A stretch of DNA of 64,000 nt from CALSMU01 sp965230225 (lineage in GTDB: Bacteria > Bacteroidota > Bacteroidia > Flavobacteriales_D > Parvicellaceae). A program made the position numbers and the translations under genes. The stretch is taken from positions 624,528-688,527 of the forward strand of contig CBDDKM010000003.1 in NCBI GenBank assembly GCA_965230225.1. Reading direction: 5' to 3'. The notes under the pieces were generated by a model, which was given only the letters and a program-made list of their open reading frames with translations, did not search any database and was not told the DNA's origin. Shown piece by piece: positions 1 to 8,382 of the stretch. Within the stretch, counting starts at the first letter, position 1, and every line of letters begins with the position of its first letter.

Positions 1-59
1 GTGCCAGTGCTGTTAATCCCAATAAAATCAGTTGTTTAGTTAAATGTAAAAGACAGAAA

Positions 60-78
60 CTCTCTCAATATGAGAGAG
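60..78 (-). terminator. Possible terminator after the hybrid kinase gene
   Basis: A perfect 8-bp inverted repeat (CTCTCTCA / TGAGAGAG, loop of 3) lies just past the stop of the kinase gene. On the minus strand it is followed by TTTCTGTCTTTT, an imperfect U-rich tail. It is plausible as the intrinsic terminator of the H-NOX operon, but the stem has moderate GC content. Confidence 0.45.
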
Positions 79-85
79 GGTTCTC

Positions 86-2836
86 TTATAGAAAGGAATC
101 CTTAAGGTCATTTTGTAAGTCTATAATGACCTGATCAGTAAGTGATTTAGCTTCCGAAACCCATTCAGGTACCTGATCCACGTTAGTCTCTTCTCTAATG
201 GAGCTTTCTATTTTGCACAAAAGAGGAAATAGTTCTTTTACGCTCATTAAATCCACCGAAGGCTTAAGCTTATGAGCCATATCTCTAACAGCACCTAAGT
301 CTTTCTTTTTCATTGCTTCGGTCATTTGATTAATCGACTCAGGAGTTTTTTCGATAAACATTCGAATCATTTTAGAGGCGAACTCAACATTCTCTCCTGC
401 CATGTCCATCAGCTTTTTAAGATCGTAGCTTCCTGTTTCAATATCATGAGAGGTCTTTTTATTAGAGTTTTCCTTTTTCTTGATTTTAATTTTGTCTTTA
501 CACAACAAGGCAATTTTGTAGTGTAAATCTTCTGGCTCAAATGGCTTAGACAGGTAGTCATTCATGCCAGCGTTCATATACTTCTCACTGTCTCCTTTTA
601 ATGCATTAGCGGTTAGAGCAATAATTGGAGTGGTTATTCGAAGTTCATTTCTGATAATCTCTGTAGCTTCCATACCTCCCATTACAGGCATTTGGATGTC
701 CATTAAGATAACATCAAATTCGTGTTCTTTTAATTGATTTACTGCTTCTTTCCCATTGTTGGCAACGCTTACTTCAAATCCCCATTCTTCCAAAAATGAA
801 ATGGCCATAAACTGGTTTACTTCATGATCTTCAACTAATAGTACCTTAACTATTTCGCTGGTTTCTATTTGAGTATTGGAATCTTTTTTAACTGGTAAAT
901 CTTGCTCAGCTCCCTTTTGGTAAGAAAGGTTAAATGTAAAGATGGAACCTTCCCCCTCTTTACTTTCTAATTTAATATTGCCACCCTGTAGCTCGATTAA
1001 TTTTTTACAAATGGATAAACCAAGTCCGGTTCCTCCATATTTCCTGGTGGTATCCTTTTCGGCCTGATTAAAGGAATCGAAAATGCTGTCAATTTTATCT
1101 GCAGGAATTCCTATTCCGGTATCTTTTACAGAAAATTCCAGTTCTAACTGGTTCTCATCCTCATAAACAGTTGTACACCTAACTTCTACAATACCTTTAT
1201 CCGTAAACTTAATGGCATTGGAAATTAAGTTGAGTAATACCTGGTTGAGGCGGAAAGGATCTCCCAGTACCACTTGTTTAGAAGCTTCATCGGCCTCGTA
1301 ATGCAAGTACAAATCCTTATCCATGGTTCGGTATTCTGCCTGATTGATGAGGGATTCAATGACTTCTACCGCTCTGAAGCCTATGGATTCGAATTCTAGT
1401 TTACCGGAACCAATTTTAGAGAAATCAAGTATGTCGTTAATTACTCCCAAAAGGTTTTTAGCAGAATCGTGTATGGAGTTGAGGTAGTGATCCTGTCTTC
1501 CGGTTAAATGGGTTTTTTTCATGAGGTTCGACATCCCAATAATGGCATTCATTGGGGTTCTGATTTCGTGACTCATGTTGGCTAAAAAAATCTCTTTAGC
1601 TGCCACCGAATCTTCGGCGTTTAATTTGGCTTCGATTAAGTCAGCCTCCATTTTTTTACGTTCGCTAATGTCCAGATGTATACCAATGGAACCAGTTACC
1701 TCATTTTTAGAATTTAATATAGGTGCTCCACTGATTACCACCCAGATTAACTCTCCGTTTTTCTTCCGAAGCTGTACTTCGTAAACACCGGATTGTCCTC
1801 TTAGTCTTTTCTTGTTTTGCTTCGCCATTATTTTTTGCGACTCTTCAGTTAATAAGGTCTTAGTGGCTTTTTTTCCTAGAAGCTCCTCCTGAGCGTATCC
1901 GGTCATGTCGCACAACCATGGATAGGCATTGACAATTATATCTTCATTATCAACTTCCAGTATTCCAAGCTCCATGGCTTCCATAATGTTTCGGTACTTT
2001 TCTTCACTTCGCCTTATAATAGACTGAGCATTTTTAGGAACCGTAATATCAAATTCGATAGACATGTACTGGTATGGTTCACCATCGCTGTTTAAGAATG
2101 GAATAATGGTGGCGTTGGTCCAGTAATCATTACCGTGTTTCGAGGTGTTTTTTATTTCTCCATTCCACACCAATCCTATGGAAATGGTTTTCCACATGCG
2201 GGCGTAAAACGGTTTGCTATGATAACCGGATTTAACTAATCGGTGAGTGTTTCCGATTAGTTCCTCTTTTGAGAATTGAGATAATTCTTCGAATTTCTTA
2301 TTGACTTCTTTAATCACCCCATCCTTGTCGGTAATAGATACCAGGGCGGATCGGTTTAAGGCAAAATCCTGTTGCTCCAGTTTCTTTTTTTGAGCTTTAA
2401 GGTTTTCCGCCATCTCTTTGATGTCGTTGTTTACAATTTCTTGTGTTTTAATTACCTGAAGTAGCTCAGTAATAGGGTCGTGTATGGCAAAGTCTCTAAG
2501 GGTTAAACCTATTTCGGTTAATCGATCTACATCTGTAATCCAGGGCGATCCGATGAACATGATTCTCTTTTCATCCTCATCAAAAATAAGCTCTCCTCTA
2601 AACAGTATTTGATCGTTTATGGATTCAAATATGACTAATTGCTCGGAGTAATTTTTTAGGTTTTCGTAGGTCAAAGCGGAAGGGATAGGTCGCTTAAAAT
2701 TAAATATACTCTGAAAGCTTTGTCCGAGCATATCAGGGAATAATTTAAGCATGCTTTTACCAGCTTCTTCAATGTTGAATTCCTTGTTCAGGAGAATTCT
2801 AAAAGGAAATAGTCGATCGTTGTTGGAGTTTACCAT
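86..2836 (-). CDS. HNOBA-PAS hybrid histidine kinase with receiver and HPt domains
   Basis: This is a large soluble hybrid sensor kinase with no membrane segment. The first ~150 residues resemble the haem-NO-binding-associated (HNOBA) domain and end in a helical, coiled-coil-like stretch. Two PAS domains follow (about 160-275 and 275-400). Next come a HisKA domain with the phospho-acceptor His423 in an SHEIRTPMN motif, an HATPase domain with GTGLGL (about 500-645), a receiver domain with Asp713 (VILMDIQMP), and a C-terminal HPt domain with His855 (AHKLK). The ATG overlaps the end of the H-NOX gene by 7 bases, so the two are translationally coupled. The kinase is therefore expected to be controlled by that H-NOX protein and to pass phosphate through its own receiver and HPt to the receivers encoded upstream. 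The HNOBA call rests on the N-terminal pattern plus the H-NOX neighbour; the kinase domains are certain. Confidence 0.9.
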   Translation of the reverse strand: MVNSNNDRLFPFRILLNKEFNIEEAGKSMLKLFPDMLGQSFQSIFNFKRPIPSALTYENLKNYSEQLVIFESINDQILFRGELIFDEDEKRIMFIGSPWITDVDRLTEIGLTLRDFAIHDPITELLQVIKTQEIVNNDIKEMAENLKAQKKKLEQQDFALNRSALVSITDKDGVIKEVNKKFEELSQFSKEELIGNTHRLVKSGYHSKPFYARMWKTISIGLVWNGEIKNTSKHGNDYWTNATIIPFLNSDGEPYQYMSIEFDITVPKNAQSIIRRSEEKYRNIMEAMELGILEVDNEDIIVNAYPWLCDMTGYAQEELLGKKATKTLLTEESQKIMAKQNKKRLRGQSGVYEVQLRKKNGELIWVVISGAPILNSKNEVTGSIGIHLDISERKKMEADLIEAKLNAEDSVAAKEIFLANMSHEIRTPMNAIIGMSNLMKKTHLTGRQDHYLNSIHDSAKNLLGVINDILDFSKIGSGKLEFESIGFRAVEVIESLINQAEYRTMDKDLYLHYEADEASKQVVLGDPFRLNQVLLNLISNAIKFTDKGIVEVRCTTVYEDENQLELEFSVKDTGIGIPADKIDSIFDSFNQAEKDTTRKYGGTGLGLSICKKLIELQGGNIKLESKEGEGSIFTFNLSYQKGAEQDLPVKKDSNTQIETSEIVKVLLVEDHEVNQFMAISFLEEWGFEVSVANNGKEAVNQLKEHEFDVILMDIQMPVMGGMEATEIIRNELRITTPIIALTANALKGDSEKYMNAGMNDYLSKPFEPEDLHYKIALLCKDKIKIKKKENSNKKTSHDIETGSYDLKKLMDMAGENVEFASKMIRMFIEKTPESINQMTEAMKKKDLGAVRDMAHKLKPSVDLMSVKELFPLLCKIESSIREETNVDQVPEWVSEAKSLTDQVIIDLQNDLKDSFL

Positions 2837-3372
2837 TGGATGTCAAATTCTTCATGATGATCGCCGTTATCACGATCCGCTACAATTTTAACTTCAATTG
2901 GAGTTTCGTACATTTTTCCTAACCCAGAAATTAGCCCGAGTACAAAGTGTTTTAGTCCGGGACGGTGAGAAATATAGTGGAGCCTAAGTGAGTTATCCTC
3001 AACATGAGAAACCCTGAACTCCGGAGGAGTAAGGTTGGGATAGATGAGTAGTAAATGATTGTGAAAGCTGGGTAGGTACATTAGGAATTGCTTAAGGTTT
3101 TCTCCTCCTGCTTTCATTAACGAACCATATTTTTCCTGTCCGGTTTTTAGAATCCAGTACTCTCCAAAAGCATGCAAAACATTTTCTACAGAGGTTTCCA
3201 ATGCTTGAGAAGCAGCTCCTGCAAGATTGTAAGTAATCTCATCGGGGTAAGATTCGTTACTCAAAAAAGAGTCGTCAGATACATTGCTTATTTTTTTGAT
3301 TTGATCCCATTTTTCCTGACCGTAGTTTTCCAGTATGAGTCCTTGAATGGCTTTGTTTACAATTCCGTACAT
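2830..3372 (-). CDS. H-NOX haem-based nitric oxide sensor
   Basis: A 180-residue stand-alone H-NOX domain, the usual length for the bacterial family. It starts MYGIVNKAI, as family members do. The haem ligand is the first His of FHNHL (His104), and the haem propionate-binding YxSxR motif is Tyr133, Ser135, Arg137. The position six residues after that Arg (matching Ile145 of human guanylyl cyclase beta1 and the oxygen-stabilising Tyr of some anaerobes) is Phe143. The protein should therefore bind NO or CO rather than O2. It is cytoplasmic. The gene lies 8 bp after the single-domain receiver gene and overlaps the HNOBA kinase start, so it most likely gates that kinase. Confidence 0.93.
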   Translation of the reverse strand: MYGIVNKAIQGLILENYGQEKWDQIKKISNVSDDSFLSNESYPDEITYNLAGAASQALETSVENVLHAFGEYWILKTGQEKYGSLMKAGGENLKQFLMYLPSFHNHLLLIYPNLTPPEFRVSHVEDNSLRLHYISHRPGLKHFVLGLISGLGKMYETPIEVKIVADRDNGDHHEEFDIQW

Positions 3373-3380
3373 AGTTAGGG

Positions 3381-3776
3381 TTAATTTGAAAAGAATAAGT
3401 GTTGAATAATTGAATTGATTTTAGAGGCGGTATAATCATCTTTTAGTACAAAACCATTGGCTCCCTGGTTTAGGCATTCTTGAATTTGTTGTATGTTTTT
3501 GTCTGATGATAACATGATGATTTTTGATGCTTCAGATTGATGACGAATCTTTTTAATGGTTTCCAGACCATTCAATCTTTTTTCGAAAGCTCCATTGAGA
3601 TAATAGTCCAGAATGATCAAATTAGGATCTAAATGCATCTGCTTTAAACAAGCTTCGGGCGTGTTAAAGGAATGTAGCTTAATTCGTGGGTTCTGATTTA
3701 GGAGTTCGCTCATGTAGTTCAAATAAATGTAATCGTCGTCTACAAAAAAGATGGTCATTTGGTGTTCAAAGTTCAT
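3381..3776 (-). CDS. Single-domain response regulator (CheY-like receiver)
   Basis: A 131-residue protein consisting of one receiver domain. The acidic pocket is VDDD at residues 12-15, the phospho-acceptor is Asp57 in LIILDYYL, the switch Ser is in MLSSD, and the conserved Lys is in VLKDD. There is no output domain. It lies between the sigma54 regulator and the H-NOX gene (8 bp from the latter), so it is a likely phosphate acceptor for the HPt of the kinase. It may act as a phosphate sink or shuttle, or by binding a partner. Its target cannot be read from the sequence. Confidence 0.88.
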   Translation of the reverse strand: MNFEHQMTIFFVDDDYIYLNYMSELLNQNPRIKLHSFNTPEACLKQMHLDPNLIILDYYLNGAFEKRLNGLETIKKIRHQSEASKIIMLSSDKNIQQIQECLNQGANGFVLKDDYTASKINSIIQHLFFSN

Positions 3777-3880
3777 GTTGATTAGTTTTGTTCTCTCACT
3801 TTACTAATCATGTGCCACCTTCTAAAAGGTCCGTTATTTCTGTGTTTATGTTATTTTTTAATCGTTTTTATCTCTAATAA

Positions 3881-5254
3881 TTAGGCTGCATTCTCATTTT
3901 GAGAGGGCTTGTTAATGTTGCTTTTTAATCGGTAAATGGTAGATTGACCGATGTCTAGCTTTTCTGCCACCTTAGGCACACTACCATTGTATTTGTCTAA
4001 GTAGTGAAAAATGATTTTTTCGGTGTAGTCTTTTAAGGTCATTTCAGAATTCATTAAATGAGCAATGGATTTTTCTGAGTTAAGAGAAATGTCGTTCGGT
4101 TCTATTACTTCTGAATTAGCCATTACTGCCGAAAGTTCTACCACAGCTTTAAGTTCTCTAACATTTCCGGGGAAAGGGTAGCTCAATAGTTTTTCTTGTG
4201 CCTCGGGTGAGAATTTCAAGTCCGGGAATCCATTCTCTTTGCAAAATTGCTTTAGGCAATGTCTTGCAATAATGAGGATATCGTTACCACGTTCTCTTAG
4301 AGGAGGTAAGGGTAGTGGAAGACCAAGTAAACGGTAGTATAAATCCTCTCTGAAGTTGCCATTTTTTACTTCTTCTGCTAAGTTTTTATGGGTGGCTACT
4401 ATTACTCTTACATCTGTTTTAATCACTTGGTTGGAGCCTAGTCTGGTTACCTCTTTTTCCTGTAGAACTCTCAGTAATTTAGCCTGAAGGCTAGGGGCTA
4501 GTTCTCCAATTTCGTCGAGGAAAATGGTGCCTCCTTTGGCTTCTTCGAATTTTCCTTTTCGTCTGGAGTGAGCTCCTGTAAATGCTCCTTTTTCGTGCCC
4601 AAACAATTCAGACTCTATTAATTCGTTGGGTATGGCAGCCATGTTTACGGCTACAAATGCTTTGTCTTTTCTAGGAGAGTTATAATGAATGGCCTTTGCC
4701 ACAAGCTCTTTTCCTGTTCCGGTTTCTCCGGTAATGGATACGGAAATATTTGATTTACTTGCTCGTTCCATTAATCCAAATACTTTCTGAATGGCCTTGC
4801 TATTACCTTTAATGGCTTTGTCAAAGTTGTATTTGTGAATTACCTCTTTCCTAAGTTGGGTAATTTCTGTTTTTAATTCCAGTTTCTCTTTTATTCTAAT
4901 AATGCTGTTCCACAACCGATCCTTTGTATCGTCGTTTTTTACAATGTAGTCGTAAGCTCCATCTTTAAGTAAGTCTACAGCAGTGGTAATATCTTCTTGA
5001 GCAGAAATAATTACAACCTCTATTTCCGGGTGTTCGGACTTTATTCTTTTAAGGAGTTTATCTCCTTTAAAGTCTGGTAAAGAGAAGTCCAGGCTAATAA
5101 TGTCGGGCTTTTTGTGAAGGTTATTCAGAAGCTCTTTCCCAGAGTGGAAAGCCTCCAATTGATAGTCGGGGTTGTGGCTAAGGTGGTGTTTTAATATCTC
5201 AGCATACCATTCATCGTCTTCTGCGATGAAAATCGTCAAATTTTCCTTTTTCAT
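3881..5254 (-). CDS. NtrC-family sigma54-dependent response regulator
   Basis: The domain order is receiver, AAA+ sigma54-interaction domain, Fis-type helix-turn-helix. Numbered from the ATG at 5254, the phospho-acceptor is Asp56 (IISLDFSLPD), Walker A is GETGTGKE at 176-183, and the sigma54-contact loop GAFTGA is at 223-228. A Walker B GGTIFLDE follows. The C-terminus has an HTH (VAEKLDIGQSTIYRLKS). A longer reading starts 66 bp upstream, but those 22 residues have no receiver homology, so MKKENLTIF is preferred. This is the transcriptional output of the H-NOX operon: phosphorylation should switch on sigma54 promoters. The target genes are not evident. A 104-bp gap separates it from the next gene, so an internal promoter is possible. 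Confidence 0.92.
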   Translation of the reverse strand: MKKENLTIFIAEDDEWYAEILKHHLSHNPDYQLEAFHSGKELLNNLHKKPDIISLDFSLPDFKGDKLLKRIKSEHPEIEVVIISAQEDITTAVDLLKDGAYDYIVKNDDTKDRLWNSIIRIKEKLELKTEITQLRKEVIHKYNFDKAIKGNSKAIQKVFGLMERASKSNISVSITGETGTGKELVAKAIHYNSPRKDKAFVAVNMAAIPNELIESELFGHEKGAFTGAHSRRKGKFEEAKGGTIFLDEIGELAPSLQAKLLRVLQEKEVTRLGSNQVIKTDVRVIVATHKNLAEEVKNGNFREDLYYRLLGLPLPLPPLRERGNDILIIARHCLKQFCKENGFPDLKFSPEAQEKLLSYPFPGNVRELKAVVELSAVMANSEVIEPNDISLNSEKSIAHLMNSEMTLKDYTEKIIFHYLDKYNGSVPKVAEKLDIGQSTIYRLKSNINKPSQNENAA

Positions 5255-5384
5255 AATGAGAGTTTGTCTAAAATTGAGACAGGGTGTCTTTTTGACAGTT
5301 ACGGAAATTATAGAATTCAAGTTTCAGGTAAACTAAAAAATTTCCGAAAGTTTAACTCTCAGAGTGCTAACTTTTGGTAAAGCA

Positions 5385-5423
5385 CAAAAAAATGGGAAAC
5401 TCTGTTTTACCAGAATTTCCCAT
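5385..5423 (-). terminator. Intrinsic terminator of the PKD/GEVED secreted protein gene
   Basis: On the minus strand ATGGGAAA and TTTCCCAT form a stem that extends inward (TTCTG/CAGAG, with one wobble pair) and is followed directly by TTTTTTTG. It lies 28 bp past the stop codon of the gene starting at 8225. Confidence 0.8.
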
Positions 5424-5450
5424 CGTGTATAAATGTGTTACGAGTGTTTT

Positions 5451-8225
5451 TTACTTTACAAATAATGGTAGATTGATCGAGCCAACTTCATTAGATACTC
5501 TTACATAGTAAACTCCTGTTGCCAAATCCGATAAGTTTAAGTTAACCAGATCCACTCCATTGAAGTTTTGTCTTCTAATTACAGCTCCATTCAGGTAGCA
5601 AATGTCAACGTTTACATTATCGTATATCTGACCAAAATTAATCGTTGTAATGCCCTCTGTTGGATTAGGGTATAGTGTTACATTGCTCAGTGGGTTTTCG
5701 CTAATGCTGTTAGCTATAATCGAATGGCAAGATGAAGTATCTGCACAACCATTATTGGTAATAATAACCGCATAGTTTCCATCTGCAGTAGCGGTGTAGT
5801 TTTGATCAGTTGCTCCTGGAATAGCAGTATATCCATTGTCGCAATCTACCCACTGGTAAGTTGCTCCGGAGAAAGTAGCTGTTAAAGTAGCTCCAGAAAC
5901 CACAACTGTTGTATCAGGATCATCGAAAGAAAGGAAAATGTTCATAATACTATCACATCCATTGGCATTAGGAATGGTATCCTGATAGCTTCCAGGTGTG
6001 GTCCAAACATAATTCCCACTTGGCGAAGTATAGCTTCCACATCCACTTTCGTTAACACTTGCAAAAGTGTTAAGGCTAATGGTTAAGTTAATGGTTAACA
6101 CAGAATCTGCACCAGCGGCATTAGGAATGGTATCGTTATAAGTTCCAGAGAAGAAATAAGTTTCATCTCCACTAGGAACAGTGTACTGTCCACAACCTGT
6201 TTCAGAAATAGTGTTATAGGTAGTTGGGTCTGGTATAACCACTACACCATAATCTTCCGTTTGTCCTAAACTGTTGTCAGAGCAAGGAGTAATGGTTGCT
6301 CCCACCATATCAGAAGTAATTCTCATTCTAAGCGGAGTGTTTTGCACCGCCGTTCCTGGAATGTTAATGGTTCCTGATGGGTTAGAAGTGTTTAATGCAG
6401 TAAATACTAATTCGGTTGCATCGTCTAACACACCATCGTTGTTAAAGTCGATCCAGATTTTAGTATCCTGTGGGTTACTTGGTCCGGTTGTAATAGAAAT
6501 AGAATGTGAGTTCCCCGACCAAACATCCGTTTGATGCTCACAAGTGTTGTCTTGATATCCTTCACTTGCATTTCCCGAAGAATGGTTGATGGACTCGAAA
6601 GTTACGTTCTCAATTCCGTAATCACAGCAGTATCCTAAAGTAGCAGGCTCACAGCTAATAATAGCTACTGCATTAGAAAGGTTAACCTCAATTAATGCTG
6701 TCATGGTGGTGTCATCAGTACCATGAGCATTGTAAGCAGAAAGAGTTACAGTATAAGTTCCACTAGCCGTATAGGTGTGAGTTGGATCTTGTTGAACACT
6801 GTTGTTTCCATCACCAAAATCCCAGTTCCATCCGTAAGGAATATTAGCAGATAAATCGGTAAACTCTACATAACCATCACAAGTAACAGTGTCGCTAACG
6901 CTAAATTCTGCTACCGGAGGAGTAGTGTTTTGAGTGATGATTACGGTATAATCCTCAACCTGTCCATAATCTGGCTGTCCACAAGGAGTAATAGGCGCAC
7001 TTAAATCATAATCGGCACTTACTCTCATTCTAAGAGGAGTGTTTAGCACAGCTCCACCAGGAATGGTAACGTTAGCACTAAACGAAAGTGCAGAAGTTCC
7101 ATTTAAAATTTCTTCCGAAGCACTGAAAGTACCGTCGTTGTTATAGTCGATCCATGCAGCACAATTGTGTGTAGATGGATTTGGGGTAGCTACATCAATG
7201 GTATAGGTAGATCCTTCAAAAACGGTAGTAGAAGTACAGGTAAAATCTCCATACCCTTCAGAACCATCTCCAGAAGTATTGTTAAGAGTATTAAAAGTAA
7301 CGTTAGTGATACCAAATCCACAACAATGGTTAGTGGTAGCAGGCATACAGGAAGCTGCAATTGGGCTACTCCCCACGTTTACAGTAATCATTCCTACATT
7401 CAAGGTGTCATCGCTTCCGTAAGCGTTAGTTGCTGTAAGCATTACATCGTAAGTACCGGAAGTGGTATAAGTATGTGTTGGGTTTTGAACTGTAGAGGTA
7501 TTTCCATCTCCAAAATCCCAAAGCCACCCTGTAGGAGTGTAAGTGGATAAGTCGGTAAAGTCAACCACACCAGAACAGGTTGTGGTAGGGTTAGCACTAA
7601 AGTTAGCTATCGGAGGCACATTAATCGGTGCCCAGTCGAACTGCATGTTCGGACGGTTACTCGATAAAGTAGTTCCGGTTTCAGAACACAGGTTGTTATT
7701 ATTATCCTGACGGTAGTAACCACAGCTTACAAAGCTGGTAGTGGTATACCTCATTTCTGCATTGTTAGTCCAGTTGGTATTGTTAAAACAAGTTTCTACA
7801 ATAATGTTCGAAGTTCCATCCCAGTAAAATGGAGTACCAAACGTGTGCACATTCCACCCGGTAGTTTCTGTGAAGTTGGTAGGACCGTAAACGTTGGTCA
7901 TACCGGTTTCAAAAGTAGCTCCGGTGGTAGCAGTAGAAGTAAGCTTCATACCAATTGTAAAGTTGGTAAGAGGTGTTCCTTCTGCAACATCCACATCAAA
8001 AGCAATGCTGTTAATGTTTCCTGCGCTCATTCCGGCAGCAGTTAACTCAGATTCCAAAATGATGAACTGATGTTTAGCTCCATCGTAATAATTACCATAA
8101 GGTGCAGGGTATCCCTGGTCTCCATTGGTGTTCGTTCCAGTACCAATGGTTATGGTAGTTTGAGCATACGTAAAAATTGAGAGTAGTATTAATCCCGTAG
8201 TGTGTAGCAGTTTGGTCATAATCAA
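5451..8225 (-). CDS. Secreted T9SS cargo with PKD and GEVED-like domains
   Basis: A 924-residue exported protein with an N-terminal signal peptide (hydrophobic run ending TYAQ, about residue 22). In order it has an N-terminal beta-rich region, a PKD domain (about 205-285, WDFGDG), a GEVED-like segment (about 290-430, PLRMRVS...QVEDY), a second PKD and a second GEVED-like segment (to about 665). Two short repeats built on GCG-Y-PSG...DTIPNA-G-DS follow, then an Ig-like region with GATYQW. The C-terminus (YPNPTEG...TGVYYVRVSN) is a type A T9SS sorting domain. It is probably secreted through T9SS and anchored at the cell surface. PKD and GEVED domains suggest adhesion or substrate binding; no catalytic motif is seen. 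A second ATG lies two codons in, at 8219. The C-terminal cassette recurs in the protein at 41907-43553. Confidence 0.87.
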   Translation of the reverse strand: MIMTKLLHTTGLILLSIFTYAQTTITIGTGTNTNGDQGYPAPYGNYYDGAKHQFIILESELTAAGMSAGNINSIAFDVDVAEGTPLTNFTIGMKLTSTATTGATFETGMTNVYGPTNFTETTGWNVHTFGTPFYWDGTSNIIVETCFNNTNWTNNAEMRYTTTSFVSCGYYRQDNNNNLCSETGTTLSSNRPNMQFDWAPINVPPIANFSANPTTTCSGVVDFTDLSTYTPTGWLWDFGDGNTSTVQNPTHTYTTSGTYDVMLTATNAYGSDDTLNVGMITVNVGSSPIAASCMPATTNHCCGFGITNVTFNTLNNTSGDGSEGYGDFTCTSTTVFEGSTYTIDVATPNPSTHNCAAWIDYNNDGTFSASEEILNGTSALSFSANVTIPGGAVLNTPLRMRVSADYDLSAPITPCGQPDYGQVEDYTVIITQNTTPPVAEFSVSDTVTCDGYVEFTDLSANIPYGWNWDFGDGNNSVQQDPTHTYTASGTYTVTLSAYNAHGTDDTTMTALIEVNLSNAVAIISCEPATLGYCCDYGIENVTFESINHSSGNASEGYQDNTCEHQTDVWSGNSHSISITTGPSNPQDTKIWIDFNNDGVLDDATELVFTALNTSNPSGTINIPGTAVQNTPLRMRITSDMVGATITPCSDNSLGQTEDYGVVVIPDPTTYNTISETGCGQYTVPSGDETYFFSGTYNDTIPNAAGADSVLTINLTISLNTFASVNESGCGSYTSPSGNYVWTTPGSYQDTIPNANGCDSIMNIFLSFDDPDTTVVVSGATLTATFSGATYQWVDCDNGYTAIPGATDQNYTATADGNYAVIITNNGCADTSSCHSIIANSISENPLSNVTLYPNPTEGITTINFGQIYDNVNVDICYLNGAVIRRQNFNGVDLVNLNLSDLATGVYYVRVSNEVGSINLPLFVK

Positions 8226-8382
8226 GGTGTTTCTACAAATTTAATTGAATTCCTCATATAGTGTCCTAAAATGAAAAAAATGTGATTTTCACAAAGACAA
8301 TATTTTTTTCACAAGGTTCGCTCAAACGAATTAAAATCTGATAATCTGTTGGATAGGACAGAGTTGTAGTTAAAAAGTTTTT

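Noticed and set aside
2830..3372. O2-sensing role for the H-NOX protein
   Set aside because: The position of the oxygen-stabilising Tyr is Phe143.
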